Below the pieces are notes generated by a model. It made no database searches. It saw nothing but the letters and a program-made list of their open reading frames with translations, and was not told the DNA's origin. Of a stretch of 64,000 nt of DNA, positions 11,770 through 23,061 are shown one piece after another. Source of the stretch: Linyphia triangularis (Eukaryota > Arthropoda > Arachnida > Araneae > Linyphiidae); NCBI GenBank assembly GCA_963978545.1, contig OZ021722.1, positions 13,045,801 through 13,109,800 on the forward strand. Direction: 5' to 3'. How positions within the stretch are numbered: the first letter of the stretch is position 1; every line of letters begins with the position of its first letter. The translations under genes and the position numbers were made by a program.

Positions 11770-12570
11770 CATAGCTTCTGTCGGCATTATTTACATTCGA
11801 AAGTGCTGAAGATTCCCGTGATGAAATGACCGCTATTCCCGTGATTGTGACGGACGGTATCGCCGAGAATCACTTTGTTGTGTGTTGATTTCATTTTTAT
11901 CAGATGTTACGCCGAATTAATAGTCACTGACACTATTGCACAGATTTGCACCAGTCGGACATAGAACAGTTCGGCTGAAACACATATCAGCTTTTTTATA
12001 TGTTTTACTGAAATTTAGATCATTCCCGAGATTGATACAAATCTGCATAACAATGTTATTGGGCTTTATTGCAAGTCTGACAACCACCGAACCTGTGTAC
12101 ATTCAGACTTTCCCAAACCTCCGATGCAATGACCACTTTTTCTGCAGATTGCCAGTCTCTATCACCATTATTTATGTTGGTGTAAGGCGGTAAGTTTTTT
12201 TCTGAGCGTTATGCTGTCTCAAGGGCCGAGATTTGCGCTGTTACGGTGGGTGCTATCACCGAGATTTACGTTGTTGTGATGTACATTTTTGGTGAGTGTT
12301 GCGTAGTTGCTTAATAACCACTATTCCGCAGATTTTCGGCTCTGTAGTGGTCGGTGTCATCGAAATTTACGTGGTTGGAATAGATAATTTCGTAAAGTGT
12401 TATGTTGATTTATTAGCCCCTATTTTAAATATTTCCAACGAGTGATATTGGGTGCATATGCTGTTACTGACGTTGGAGTGATGTTTATTTTCGCCAATTA
12501 TTACCAATTAAGTGGAATGGTGGTTGATATAACCGATATTTACGTTGGAGTAATGGTAATTTTCAACTAG
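11770..12570 (+). repeat. Degenerate ~100-bp tandem repeat
   Basis: Variants of a phrase like CACCGAGATTTACGTTGTTG recur at about 12163, 12257, 12358, 12461 and 12531, giving spacings of 94, 101, 103 and 70 bp. Weaker relatives occur near 11860 and 11782. Accompanying phrases (CCACTATTCC.GCAGATT, GAGTGTTATG) recur between them. It is old and diverged; exact limits are uncertain. Confidence 0.55.
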
Positions 12571-12799
12571 TTAAAGTTCACATTCATAGGCCTTAAAATC
12601 CATCTACAAAAAATGCTTTGCGAGACTATTGTGCGGGATGTTTTTATTGGGATTGAAAGTACATATTTTCAAATCATATAATAAAAAAAAATTAAAATTT
12701 TTAAACAAATTACAAAGACTAACATGTTGTGATGAAACTAAAAGTAATAATAATTAAGGAAGGCCGGCATTACTTTGCCTCTTCTGGTTCAGAATTGGG

Positions 12800-12984
12800 T
12801 TGATTGATTTGTACAATCAACGACCTATTTTTTTATGCACAATAACGGCTAATCATGTCGGGACCTACAGCTTAATGTGGATTCCGAACTACAACGAACA
12901 TCCATGCCAAGTCCAGGATTCAAACCGAACACCTCTAGCATGCAAGTCCAAGAGCGCTAATCGCACAGTCATCAGGTGGGCTGC
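12800..12984 (-). mobile_element. SINE-2 copy, full length
   Basis: Reads tail, body (AACGACCTATTTTTTTATGCAC, given here as its start AACGACCTATTTT), antisense B box region and antisense A-box region to the head. An imperfect duplication flanks it: TCAGAATTGGG at 12789-12799 and TCAGAATCGGG at 12985-12995. Confidence 0.85.
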
Positions 12985-12995
12985 TCAGAATCGGG

Positions 12996-13220
12996 AAATT
13001 GAAACCAGAAATAATATAGTTTAGAGGGAGCCATATTTTTCAGGGTTGACAATCGTTTGGCACTTTTTACCTTCCTCGTCGGTTTTATTTAACATGTTTA
13101 AAAATTTATCCAACAAACAAAAAGATAAAAAAAAAAAAGAAGATGCAAAAGCAGTAGCAATTAAATAGCACAGTATCAAAGAATTAAATTATTTAATGAA
13201 TTCATATAGAAATCGTTCAT

Positions 13221-13251
<31 letters not shown>

Positions 13252-15979
13252 CTATTTATCACGGTTTAAAAACATGAAACCAGATAAAAAGAGGGGAAAA
13301 AAACCTCATTCAGTTTAAATAGCTTCTATCACATATCTAAATATCTAAGCAAAAAGGATTGAAATATTCAATAATTACTCTCAAAATAAATTACTGCATA
13401 ATTACCATCGGGCACGAGGTTAGTTCTCATCCCCCCCCTCCCCCTTCCCCCTGTTTAGAGACAAAATCTCTCCCTGCTAAAAGATTCATGCAACTTCAGC
13501 AGACATCATTAATGATTCGTAATGCAAACGAAGACTTACTTCTTCATTTTCATTTGCATGTTTTAGAAAAAGTGTGAAAGAACCCATTTTCTGATGAACG
13601 CCCTTCAACTTTATTTTTTTTTATTTACTTCTGCGTTCTTCAAAACCTCCCCCCTCCCCTTCCCCTCTCTTCTAAACGAAGAACCTTCCGTTTGTTTGTT
13701 TTTCACGGTTCGAACTACTAATTACGGAGCTAATTGATTTCTTTACCTGCTCTCTCTTATCAGTCACTACTTCTTGCTCTTCTCCATCTCTCTTAAAAGA
13801 TTTTTTTTCTCTCTCTCCTCTTCCGTTGTTGATGCTTCCTTAGTGTGTGTTTTTTTCTCCCTCCCCCTCTTCTCTTTTCCATTACGCATCTTTGTTTCAC
13901 ATCCCCATCCTCTCTCTCTCTCTTAGTTTCTTTTCAAAAAGTCCCTCCTAATTAACAAGGATCGTTAAATATTAATTTCATTTGCAGGGTTCGGTTTAAC
14001 AAATTGTTAGAGGGAGAGAGGATGAGGGACTTGGAATTGAGGAGTATTGAGGAGGAGGAGGATGAGGGAAAAAAGGCAACCCAGAGTAGAAAATAGTCTC
14101 TTCAAGAGACCTCTCTCCTTCTCTCTTCGTTCTTGTCATTAATTACCGTTCCCTTTTACAGCCTTAGGGGGGTGATGGCACCACTAAGAAGTAGCCCTGT
14201 CAAACGCAACCCTCATTTCAAAAATGGTATAACTCAACGTATTGAAAGAGATACAAGTCAACTCAATTTGCCAAAGTTCAGATATACTGTAATTTAACTG
14301 CCACTACGTAGAATCGCTTAGATCCTGTTGCAATGAATATCTCGTAATAAAATTTTTAATTGCCTTCTGCTGACTTAAAACAATAGTAAATTGTACGCAA
14401 AAATAAACACATTTACAAATTAAAAACATTTTGAGCAATAATTTTACTATACGAAAATTCCGTTTAAAAAAATAAAAATTGTTTGACAAACATTTGTTAT
14501 TTTTATCTAAAAAACTTCATTCACAACTTTACTTAAAAAGTTTCAGCCTGTATAGATCTCTGCCATATAAGGCATTAAAGAGCCGCATTTTTATCAAGTA
14601 GGGTAAATTAGAACTAGGGTGTATTTTTCTCCAGATATGATTCTTCACTTATCTAAATAAAACATACATTAAAAAAAAAGAAAAAAATAGAAATTGTTTT
14701 ATAAAAACCACACCAAGCAAAATGTGCAGCCAGAAAAAGTTAAATCTATTGGTTACGCCAAACAACCAGGTTCAATTTCTTTGAGGTAATTTGCATACAA
14801 TGGACTAAATTAGGATTATTGGCGAAAAGCCCTATATTCAATCAGTAGTTGGCAGGTTAAAATTTTTAAAGAAATAATCAAGCTACAGTAGAAAGTTGAG
14901 CTATGAGTTAACGAAAAAAGGCCGAACATCGGTTAATATATACATTTACGGGTTCTGCCGCTTCAGCATTAGACTTGGCGGCTGAACGCCGCCGCATTCT
15001 TTAATCAAGTTTTACAAACATTTGTACATTAGAACAGGTACTAGACGAAAAGAAAAAAAACCGTTATGTTAATTATATCCTATAATTATATGATTTTAAA
15101 TTAGCACTTACCCTTCAAAGTAGGTTCCTAAATGTGGTGTTTTGTGGTGTCTTTGAGACCAGTTACTTCGAAAGAATGGAGTTGTACCACTGTTGGTATA
15201 AGGTCTTTGAATAAGTGGCTTGTTAAAAACGGAAAAGGTTAATTTGGAAAATTTCTTGAGAACTCTTCTTCCTCTGGTGCCTTATTTTTTCTGAACGTGC
15301 TGATTGCATTTTGTTTCCTCTCTACAAATTTTTTTTTATTGCATCATCTCCTTTAAATTGAAGGATGATTTTTCTCTTTCTCTTCCCCCCGTTTTTGTTT
15401 GGAGTCGTAATTACCAAAACAGATGCATTTCCTATTATTAATGAAGACTAATTGAGAATCAAGTAAATGAAGAAATTGCCACGAGGATATTGTAGGAGAA
15501 GTAGTAGTACCAACTTCCGCGCGTTTTTTTTTTTTTTTTTTTCTTCTTCTTCTTTCACTTAGATCCCTTTTAACATTGCAGTGATTTTGTTTCGGAGTTA
15601 ATGAAAAAAAATTTAAAGGTATTTATTTTTGTGCGCTAAGGAAGCGAGTTTTGTTTTAAATTAATTTGCAGGGTCTATCAAATCAGTTTGAAAGTGATTT
15701 TCTCATTCGATTTTTTTTAATATAGTAAGTGCTTTTGGAGAAAGACGCAATAACTGTCAATGTTCCTTTTTTATCTGTTCATACAATTTTTCAAGTACAT
15801 TTAAAGTACGTTTTCTAAAGAATAGCTTTAGAAAAAAGATTTTCGATAAGTTAAAAGAACATGAAAACATATCAACGTTTTTAGTCTTGACATAATTAAG
15901 CAGTAATTGAGTAAGGCTTCACTTTGGAGACACTGAAGATAAATTTAAATATACATAAATTTAAATATATATATTTACG
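12996..15979. other. No recognised gene; polypyrimidine and polypurine tracts
   Basis: The + strand is strongly C/T-rich at about 13620-13680 and 13740-13935 and A/G-rich at about 14005-14085. These mirror-type tracts could adopt triplex DNA; that is inference. Between them, at about 13950-14000, is a short ordinary segment with several ATTA/TTAAT sites. No coding frame is supported. Confidence 0.45.
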
Positions 15980-17430
15980 AATTGCAACTATTTATTCACC
16001 TTATAGGTGGATGACTTCATCAGCAATAAAACAACACACAAACAAGAGTAATAAAAAAATTAAGCTGCCAGCATTAAACATGAATATTATGATGACCCCT
16101 ATAGAACAAAACACGATATCTTGTTCACTAAACAACTAAACACGACTCACTAAATGAAGTAATTTGCTTCAGGAATACTATAGCAAGTAACAATTCAAAA
16201 AATTACAAATTTTTTGACGTCAAAATATGACTTTGAAATTTTTTGAGCTGAGCACTTTTTCACCATAGTGGATTCATTTGAGCAAATGCACCATATTCAC
16301 GAGCTGCAAGCACGCATAAGTATTTATGCATCTTATTAGTGGTCGATTCTGGCAGCAACAAAAAGCACAAAAAGAGCCTTAAATTCAAAATAATCTCTTT
16401 GCATGCATATAATATGATTATTTTACTAACCCCTGTACAACAAAACATGATATCTTCGCCACTATGGAAATAATAACGCCTCTCTAAATGAAGAAATTTG
16501 CTATTACAGCAAGTAGTAATTAAGAAAATTACAAATGTTTCTGACTTTGAATTTTTCAGCGAGAGGAACCCTTTTCTCCTAAGCGATTCAATTAAGCAAG
16601 TGCGCTATGCCCATGATCTGCAAGGTTGGTTGTATTCAGATTATCTGGCGCCGTCAGCAACACGAGGGCTATAATGCGCCGAAACATTCGTCATTAGACA
16701 AGCCAACATACATTTACAAACACTCATGCCTAACACGGGACTCGAACCCACAACCTCGCGGTCTAGAAGCTAGCACGCTAACCACTATACCGTTTGGTCG
16801 GCATGAGCTGCAAGGACGTATATATTCTCGCAAGTACTTATGTACCTTATTAGTTGTTAACTTCTCCAACAATAAAAATAAAACCTCAAACAAGTGTCCA
16901 AAATAACAAAGCAATCACTCTGCGCGCATTCAATTTGAATATTCTGGGGACCACTACAGAACAAAACATGACTCTATAAATAAAGTAATGTGCTTCAGAA
17001 ACATAATAAGTAATAGTTAAGAAAACTACAATTTTAATTTGACAATGCAATTTTCCAAGTTAGAGACCCTTTTCGTAACAGTCCATCCATTTGAGCAAGT
17101 GCACCAAAACTCTCCCATATATATTCTGGCAAGTGCTTATGAATCTTATTCGTGATCTAACTCTACCAGCAAACAAAATACTCAAACAAGAGTCTGAAAA
17201 ACCCCAAAACAACACGCGTTCAACAAACCATTTTTATTTCTACTTTGCAGACAGCAAACACCACGCAAGACAAAAAGAACCGACCAACAACAAAACCTAA
17301 ACCCCAAACAAATGTAGGCTACCAGCAATGAATTACAGATATTAGACCCCATATTCATCCAAAGATACACTCAGCATCCTTCGCCGGCAGGCACCTCCAA
17401 CAAACAAGACCGAAAAAACATCCAATAAAA
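15980..17430 (+). repeat. Diverged ~330-bp tandem array, 3-4 units, split by a SINE
   Basis: Anchor phrases recur in the same order. CTTATTAGTGG-type sequence followed by a CAGCAA or CAACAA motif occurs at about 15991, 16323, 16837 and 17136. ACAAAACA(C/T)GA recurs at about 16108, 16443 and 16963. TTTGAGCAA(G/A)TGCACCA occurs at about 16275 and 17091. After removing the 190 bp added by the SINE and its duplication, the anchor spacings are 332, 324 and 299 bp. Units are clearly diverged, so the array is old. No coding content. Confidence 0.65.
16626..16802 (-). mobile_element. SINE-1 copy inserted in the 330-bp array
   Basis: Full-length copy. The flanking duplication is ATGATCTGCAAGG at 16613-16625 and ATGAGCTGCAAGG at 16803-16815, with one mismatch. 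It interrupts a single array unit, so it arrived after the array formed. Confidence 0.92.
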
Positions 17431-17499
17431 AACCTTCTTAAGCAAGATTCACAGGCCACTTTACCTCCAGTACCGAAAAGCTACTTTCCTTGATTGCGC

Positions 17500-17800
17500 G
17501 CCTGTTTTACCTTTACTTAATGGAGTTGATTACGTACTAGCTGGTAGCCGGGGCAGTTTGGTGGTATCTTTTATCGGCGGGGCGGCCGGCTGGCCTTAAT
17601 CGTGAATTATAGAGGGGCGGCCTCCGCCTTAATATGGGAGCAGATGCTACTTAATCCACTCAGCGGGTTTATAAGCGCCTGGGCTTATCCTGAAGAGCTA
17701 ACCAAATTTATGGGTTTGTCTTTGGTGGCGGATGGAAGCCGGGTTGATAGGTGCTGTGGTGGGTGAAGGCTGCGATGCCGGAGAGAGCTTTTATGTAATT
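17500..17800. promoter_or_regulatory. GC-rich single-copy island, candidate regulatory element
   Basis: It is far richer in G and C than its neighbours, has no open frame of note and no match elsewhere in the window. It contains CTTAAT three times, TTAATCC and TTATAAGCGCC. Such motifs resemble homeodomain-type sites, but they are short and common. Function is inferred from composition and uniqueness only. Confidence 0.3.
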
Positions 17801-18723
17801 TAGTGTAGGATCTGATCAATGTGTTTAACGGTGCGCTAACGTTGTCAAAATAGTTTACTCGGTTGCAGCCAGCGCATTAAACATTGCTTAGAGTAATTAC
17901 TTTTTTGGGGAAATTCATAAGAATTTGATACTGTATTCTATTATTGATGAGAGAATAATATTCGTTAGGTTTCCGAAACGTGCTTAAATTGAAATTTTCT
18001 TTTTTTTCTATCGTGCTGCCATCTACTGCTTACTTTCAGAACTTTTTGAATTATTTTTGATTTTTGTTCTTCGATTTAAAAAAAAATAGCACAATATGTG
18101 CAGTACAATTGCATTGATTTTTTTTTTATCAAAATCAGAGAAAAAATTGATTGACAACTTTGGATTAATAGTAATTATGTAACTATTTATCAAAAGAGGA
18201 GGTCTTAGCCATTAAACTGGTAAATCATTTATCAATTTCGAGTCATGAGAGAGAGAATGAAATCATAAAAAAAAAAAAAAACTACACCGTCCAATATAAC
18301 ATTCTTACGCAATTTAATAACATATTTTAATTATTTTTATTAATAATAATAATAATAAAAAAAAACAAAAACAGTATTCATACAGATACAAAGGCTAAGG
18401 ATAAAATAACATTAATTTTTTTTTGTGGTTAATGTTAGGGCTGTATTATAATCTATACTGAAAGATGACCTCTTGTGTATTATGTCTTTTTTTAAGGTGC
18501 AAGCCTCTGAAACGCACGAAGAAACTAACTTAATGAATTTAAGGAGAATTTATAAAAATGGTGAAAATGGAGATGTTATTCGTTTTGATTAAAAGTGATT
18601 GGTAAATCCGCCTCATGTACTTAATACAGTAATATTTTCCCGACCAAATCTGTAATATTGCTTCAAGTCGTTTTCAGATTTGAGTCCACTTATAGAAACT
18701 TGGCTACATCATTCATTGAATGG
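17801..18723. other. No recognised feature
   Basis: AT-rich sequence with an (AAT)n stretch near 18341-18358 and A and T runs. No gene seen. Confidence 0.5.
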
Positions 18724-18884
18724 ATGGTTATTTTTCTGAACGACGCATTTTCGACCACAATAATGACTTATAAGGTACAACTTAATGTTGATTCTAAACC
18801 ACAACGAACATTAATAGTTTACCCAGGATTTGATATGGGAATCTTTAGCTTACGAAGCCAGAGCTCTAACCACACAGCCATCGG
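18724..18884 (-). mobile_element. SINE-2 copy, old
   Basis: Body phrases are diverged but in order: CGACGCATTTT, AATGACTTAT, ACAACTTAATGTTGATTC, AAACCACAACGAACAT. The antisense head follows (CCAGAGCTCTAACCACACAG). The B box is mutated. Confidence 0.75.
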
Positions 18885-19446
18885 GTGGGTATTGAATAAA
18901 AATGAGTTGCACTGCTTTTGCTATAAGTGGAGAAAATAACGTTTCTATGGAATGCTTCAGCTAAACTTGTACTTGAAAACATATAACATTACATCAGTAT
19001 AGAATGAAAAAATTGTGATCACTTCTAAATATACATTAGGTGTTTAAAATCAAAGTGGATTATTTTCATTTTAAAAAGCAAAATGTTTTACTCTTAGCAA
19101 ACCTCCTGTTTTGCATTACCTACCTGCATTCTTTTACAGCCTGGTGGTGAACTATTGAGATTGTAGCCTTAGCTCATTTATTTAGCCCTTTTAGATCTTT
19201 TTCTGGACATAAGTTAGAATTTTGGACATGCGATTTATATCACTTTGAATTTAAACCTCTCCTATGTAACTCAAGCTCAGCAGGAATGTTTAGTTGTTCT
19301 AACATTTTGATATTTTTTGTGCAAGGGCTGCACAATTTCCATACTGCGACATAATAATGTAACAACAATGTCTACAACTATTCCTCGGAAATTTTAACTT
19401 TTATCTGATAACAAGGAATTTACGTTAAATTGAAGGGTCCGCTTTG

Positions 19447-19498
19447 ATTAACAGTCATTGTACATACAAATAGATTGCTGAGCGTACAAACCAACCAA
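19447..19498 (+). mobile_element. SINE-2 3' fragment
   Basis: Only the last ~52 bp remain: GTCATTGTACATACAAATAG, then GAGCGTACAAACCAACCAA. This probably reflects 5' truncation; the flanking duplication is not convincing. Confidence 0.7.
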
Positions 19499-19555
19499 TC
19501 CTTTGAGCATTGCTTATTTATGACTAGTACTCCTCGGTTTAGCTTATCCTAAAAA

Positions 19556-19964
19556 AATAATGTAATAATTATCCCTAAACTTCTTAAAAAATTTCGCCTT
19601 TCTGGCGTTTTTTTTTTAAGAAATGTAAAAATTATCGCCTAACTAGCTATTCCTTTAATTGAATGAAAATATGATAATGAAAACTGCAGTTGGTTGTTTT
19701 CAGATTATCTGGCGCAGTCAGCAACACGAGGACTATAATGCGCCGAAACCTTCATCATTAGACAAGCCAACATACATTTACAAACACCCTTGCCTTACAC
19801 GGGATTCGAACCCGCAACCTCGCGGTCTAGAAGCTAGCACGCTAACCACTATACCGTTTGGTCGGCTAATGCAAACTGTAAATTGCATCGATCCCTGTAA
19901 AATATAAATACATTTGAACAGTATTATAGGGTAATGGAAAGTTGTGCGATGTTTCACACCCCCA
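19556..19964 (+). mobile_element. MITE-1 terminal fragment, interrupted by a SINE-1
   Basis: It holds the last part of an arm (TAATAATTATC, TGAATGAAAATATGA) and then, after the SINE, TATAGGGTAATGGAAAGTTG followed by GTTTCACACCCCC at the terminus. The terminal TA has become CA. Confidence 0.65.
19690..19866 (-). mobile_element. SINE-1 copy inserted in MITE-1
   Basis: Full length. The flanking duplication is TAATGAAAACTG at 19675-19686 and TAATGCAAACTG at 19867-19878, with one mismatch. It faces another SINE-1 copy 115 bp away in opposite orientation. Confidence 0.9.
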
Positions 19965-19980
19965 GTTTAAAACAGTTCAC

Positions 19981-20158
19981 TGCCGACCAAACGGTCTAGA
20001 GGTTAGCGTGCTAGCTTCTAGACCACGAGGTTGCGGGTTCGAGTCCCGTGTTAGGCATGGGTGTTTGTAAATGTATGTTGGCTTGTCTAATGACGAATGT
20101 TTCGGCGTATTATAGCCCTCGTGTTGCTGACGGCGCCAGATAATCTAAAAACCACCAA
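19981..20158 (+). mobile_element. SINE-1 copy, full length
   Basis: Complete head to tail, starting GCCGACCAAACGG. The duplication is TAAAACAGTTCAC at 19968-19980 and TAAAACAGTCCAC at 20159-20171, with one mismatch. It is inserted just outside the MITE-1 terminus. Confidence 0.93.
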
Positions 20159-20534
20159 TAAAACAGTCCACCGACTTCAAATTAGGATGCTTGACTTTTT
20201 CCCCCGCAAAGGCGAACTCTTTCTTAGTTGTACACTGTGCTGATGTTTCACTGCAATAAATATGCTATAGTAGGAATAACAGTTTTACAGATACGTCTGA
20301 CTGACCTGAAACTTAAAATTGCCGTGAAAACAATACCTGCGTTTATCTTTAAGGAAACATCTAAAACGTTGATGTAAAATTAAATAAACGCATAAAAAAT
20401 GGGGAAAGGGTTACGCAGAACAAATGTATTTAGATAAAAATTCAATTAATCGCTAATTATTTTATATCTATTTTAATGATTTATAAACGGTTGCTCTATG
20501 TCAAATAATTACTTGCAATTCATATTTGGATCAA

Positions 20535-20715
20535 GTTCACATGATGGCTGTGGGGTTAGCGCTCTGGCCTCACATGTCAAAAGTCCCGGGCTCAAATCCC
20601 GGGTTATGAATGGATGTTCGTTGTGGTTGAGAGTCCACGTTAAGCTGTAGGTTTTGGCCTGATTAGCCGTCATTGTGTATAAAAATAGGTCCCATTGAGT
20701 GTTCAAACCAACCAA
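20535..20715 (+). mobile_element. SINE-2 copy, full length
   Basis: Head GATGGCTGTGGGGTTAGCGC, then a B-box region mutated to GGCTCAAATCCC, then the complete body and an AACCAACC tail. The duplication is CATATTTGGATCAA at 20521-20534 and CATATTTAGATCAA at 20716-20729, with one mismatch. Confidence 0.92.
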
Positions 20716-20782
20716 CATATTTAGATCAATTATTTTACACCAGATTATAAATAAAAAGATTAAAGGAAAAGTTTACGGGATT

Positions 20783-20990
20783 TTCACGATCAGAGACCTA
20801 TTTTTGAGTATAATAACGCCTAATTAAGTCGAGACCTAACACTTTGCTTAGATTTCCCATAATGCACCGAAACATTCACCATTTGGCAAGCCAACTTACA
20901 TTTACAAACTCTCATGCCTTACACGGGACTCGAACCCGCAACCTCATGGTATAGAAGCTAGCACGCTAACCATTATACCGTTAGGTCGGC
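20783..20990 (-). mobile_element. Chimeric SINE: SINE-2 body joined to SINE-1 head
   Basis: From about 20783 to 20857 the sequence is antisense SINE-2 (GAGACCTATTTTTGAG, TAATAACGCC, TTAGATTTCC). At about 20858 it changes without a gap to antisense SINE-1 body (CATAATGCACCGAAACATTC) and continues to the SINE-1 head at 20990. Template switching during reverse transcription or recombination between copies would explain it. Two abutting truncated copies are the alternative. No clear duplication was found. Confidence 0.7.
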
Positions 20991-21136
20991 CCTTATACTA
21001 ATACTTCTAATATTAATAAAATAAGCATACTAATATTAATAAGATTTTTATTCCTTAACAGTTGCCAAGAAAACACATAACATTTTATGACATTTGATTA
21101 AATTTTTTTTTTAATTAAACCTTTTTAATTTGTAAG

Positions 21137-21254
21137 AAAACATTCGTCATTTGACAAGCCAACATATATTTACAAACACCCATGCCTAACACGGGACTCG
21201 TTCCCGCAACCTTCCGGTCCAGAAGCTAGCACGCCATTATACCGTTTGGTCGGC
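21137..21254 (-). mobile_element. SINE-1 copy, partial
   Basis: The 3' half of the body and the tail are missing; it begins at ACATTCGTCATTTGAC. The B box is mutated (CTCGTTCCC) and a few bases of the A-box region are lost. It is an older, non-functional copy. Confidence 0.85.
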
Positions 21255-21349
21255 CGCTATACTTTAAGATGTAATATATTGTTTATACATGTTTATAAGT
21301 ACTGAGAAAATGTACATCAGGCATGAAATATTATGTTTTTGAAATTTAT

Positions 21350-21660
21350 TCATGATTAATCCTTGGTTAGTTGTGTGGTTGACAAATGCCCCCACAATCA
21401 ATTTCAAAATGGATGGCAAACCCATGATCAAAATCCTCTTACAGTTTTTCAAGTTGTTTTAAAAATATTTTCTAATTTTTACTTTATTCTGTTCAATGAT
21501 GTTATCTTTTTAATTAAAATACTCACTTTTATATTTGGTCACGAATTTAATGGTATGAACTAAAATTTGAATAAGGGGGACGTTTGTCCCCCACGCGACT
21601 AACCTCGATACAAAAGGACGCGCGCCTAAACAAGGGTTAAAGTGTCAAAGTAAGGGGGAA
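21350..21660. repeat. Family D repeat with inverted arms
   Basis: The segment 21350-21455, reversed, matches 33355-33460. Shared phrases include TTTTGATCATGGG, ACTGTAAGA and ACTAACCAAGG. Around 21568-21600 a second related arm (GGGGGACGTTTGTCCCCCAC, then GCGACTAACC) lies in the opposite orientation. Termini are not resolved. Confidence 0.45.
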
Positions 21661-22220
21661 AAAAGCATTTTATTCAGACTGACCTTTTTCCATAGAGTTA
21701 GTTCTTTCTGTCCTTGGCAAGTGATTATTCCACAAATTTTTTGTTTTTTCTTTTCCATCATACATTATTTAGTGTTCTATAACTAAGCTCTTTTAGTATT
21801 AGGCTGTCATTCAACATCAATCTAATTTGGTTGAATTGAAAATTGCCAGGGTTAACATTAACACAAGGGTGTTTGAATATTTCTAATATAGTAAGAGTAG
21901 TTCAATTACCACTAAAAATAACACTTTTTCTTAAAAACTTGACTTTTCTGCATATGTAATAAAAGAATAACTGAGCACAAGTGAAAATTTATCTCGCTAA
22001 TAACTCTATAAACTCCAAAAAACACTTGAATACTAACTGTTCACAGTACAAATCTTAACAGCACGTGAAAACTTTCAAAATTCTAAACAAGCAAGAAGCG
22101 AAACAATTTTTACACGCAGCTTGTAAAATCTAGTTTAAGAAATTTGAGTGGCTTTTTATTAGCACGCTAGTGAAAAAAATAAATTTCGAAAAGTGCTTCT
22201 GATGCGTGTTTACTTTCGGG

Positions 22221-22546
22221 CGATTTAAAACAACTGAATAGTTTGCGCCGATGGGAATCCAAGGGAAAAAACGCGTCAGTGGTTGATGATGATGGGGGAT
22301 GATTAACCAATCACAGTCCACTTTTATAGTTGTGTGGGAATGCGAGAAACCTTGTAAAGTGCTAGAGTACATATTTGTTTGCAGATTATTACTAATTAAG
22401 GTCTACTATTGGCAGTTCTGTTGTGTACAGCCCAAGATTTTACTGTCAATCCTCGGCAGTCCGTACTTTTTTTTATCCCCCATAGATCTGGCAACGTCTT
22501 CATTTTCCCAGCGTTAAGCAGTCTATCCAGTTGTTTTTCTTTATCG
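22221..22546 (-). mobile_element. Family E short inverted-terminal element, copy 1
   Basis: The right terminus is GCAGTCTATCCAGTTG. The left one, AACAACTGAATAGT, is decayed. The interior is collinear (reversed) with 24101-24457, including GTAAAGTGCTAGAGTACATA and CTAATTAAGGTCTACTATTG. The short frames on both strands here are repeat-derived, because a similar peptide is predicted from the related copy at 24069-24266. Probably a MITE. Confidence 0.6.
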
Positions 22547-22845
22547 TTGGATTTAAAGCGTCCCGATTCTTTTCTCAAGTCTCACATTTAAAACTCCTGA
22601 GACCCACAACTGTTTGAAACATGATTTAAAGCTAATATTTATGTATATTATTCTTTTGGGTTTATGTAACGTATTTTTAAAGTTCTGAACTGATCGATGC
22701 ACTTTAAGTACACCCCTTAGACAAAAAATAAATATCTCCTTAAGCTTGCAAAAATTCTGAAATTGAATTGTTCAGTTGTGAAATTTAATCATGAGAGGCT
22801 GCAAAACAATTTCGTGAGGACGTGATACATAAAAATACTTAACAG

Positions 22846-23061
22846 TTAGTGAAATTTTTTTTTTTTTGGTGCTGAACATCCAGACATCCGACAACATGAG
22901 GAAAAAGTCTTAGTGTCCCATTGGGTATGTGCTTCGCACTAACTTTACGTGATGCCTCTACTGGTAGAGGAACTGTTTTTTGCCGTTTCTTTACAGGCTC
23001 TACTTCGTCACAATCGATGGAACTATCATCGGCTGTAGGGCTGAATTCAGCTATATCATTA
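22846..23061 (-). pseudogene. Unrecognised open frame ending at a poly(A) run
   Basis: On the minus strand a frame stays open for about 68 codons, from the edge of the MITE-2 insertion down to a TAA at 22846-22848. It has no start codon of its own. The translation has an acidic, serine-containing part (DDSSIDCDEVE), then a basic cluster (KKRQK), then RLFPHVVGCLDV. It then enters a 14-base A run (minus strand) at about 22855-22868. Higher GC than the flanks and the A run suggest the 3' part of a retroposed transcript, but I recognise no family. It could be chance. Confidence 0.25.

Noticed and set aside
16607..16906. Conserved peptide family predicted at many sites (also 19659, 27753, 46711, 58377)
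   Set aside because: All lie on the antisense strand of SINE-1 copies and share its body. Similarity is due to the repeat, not to a gene.
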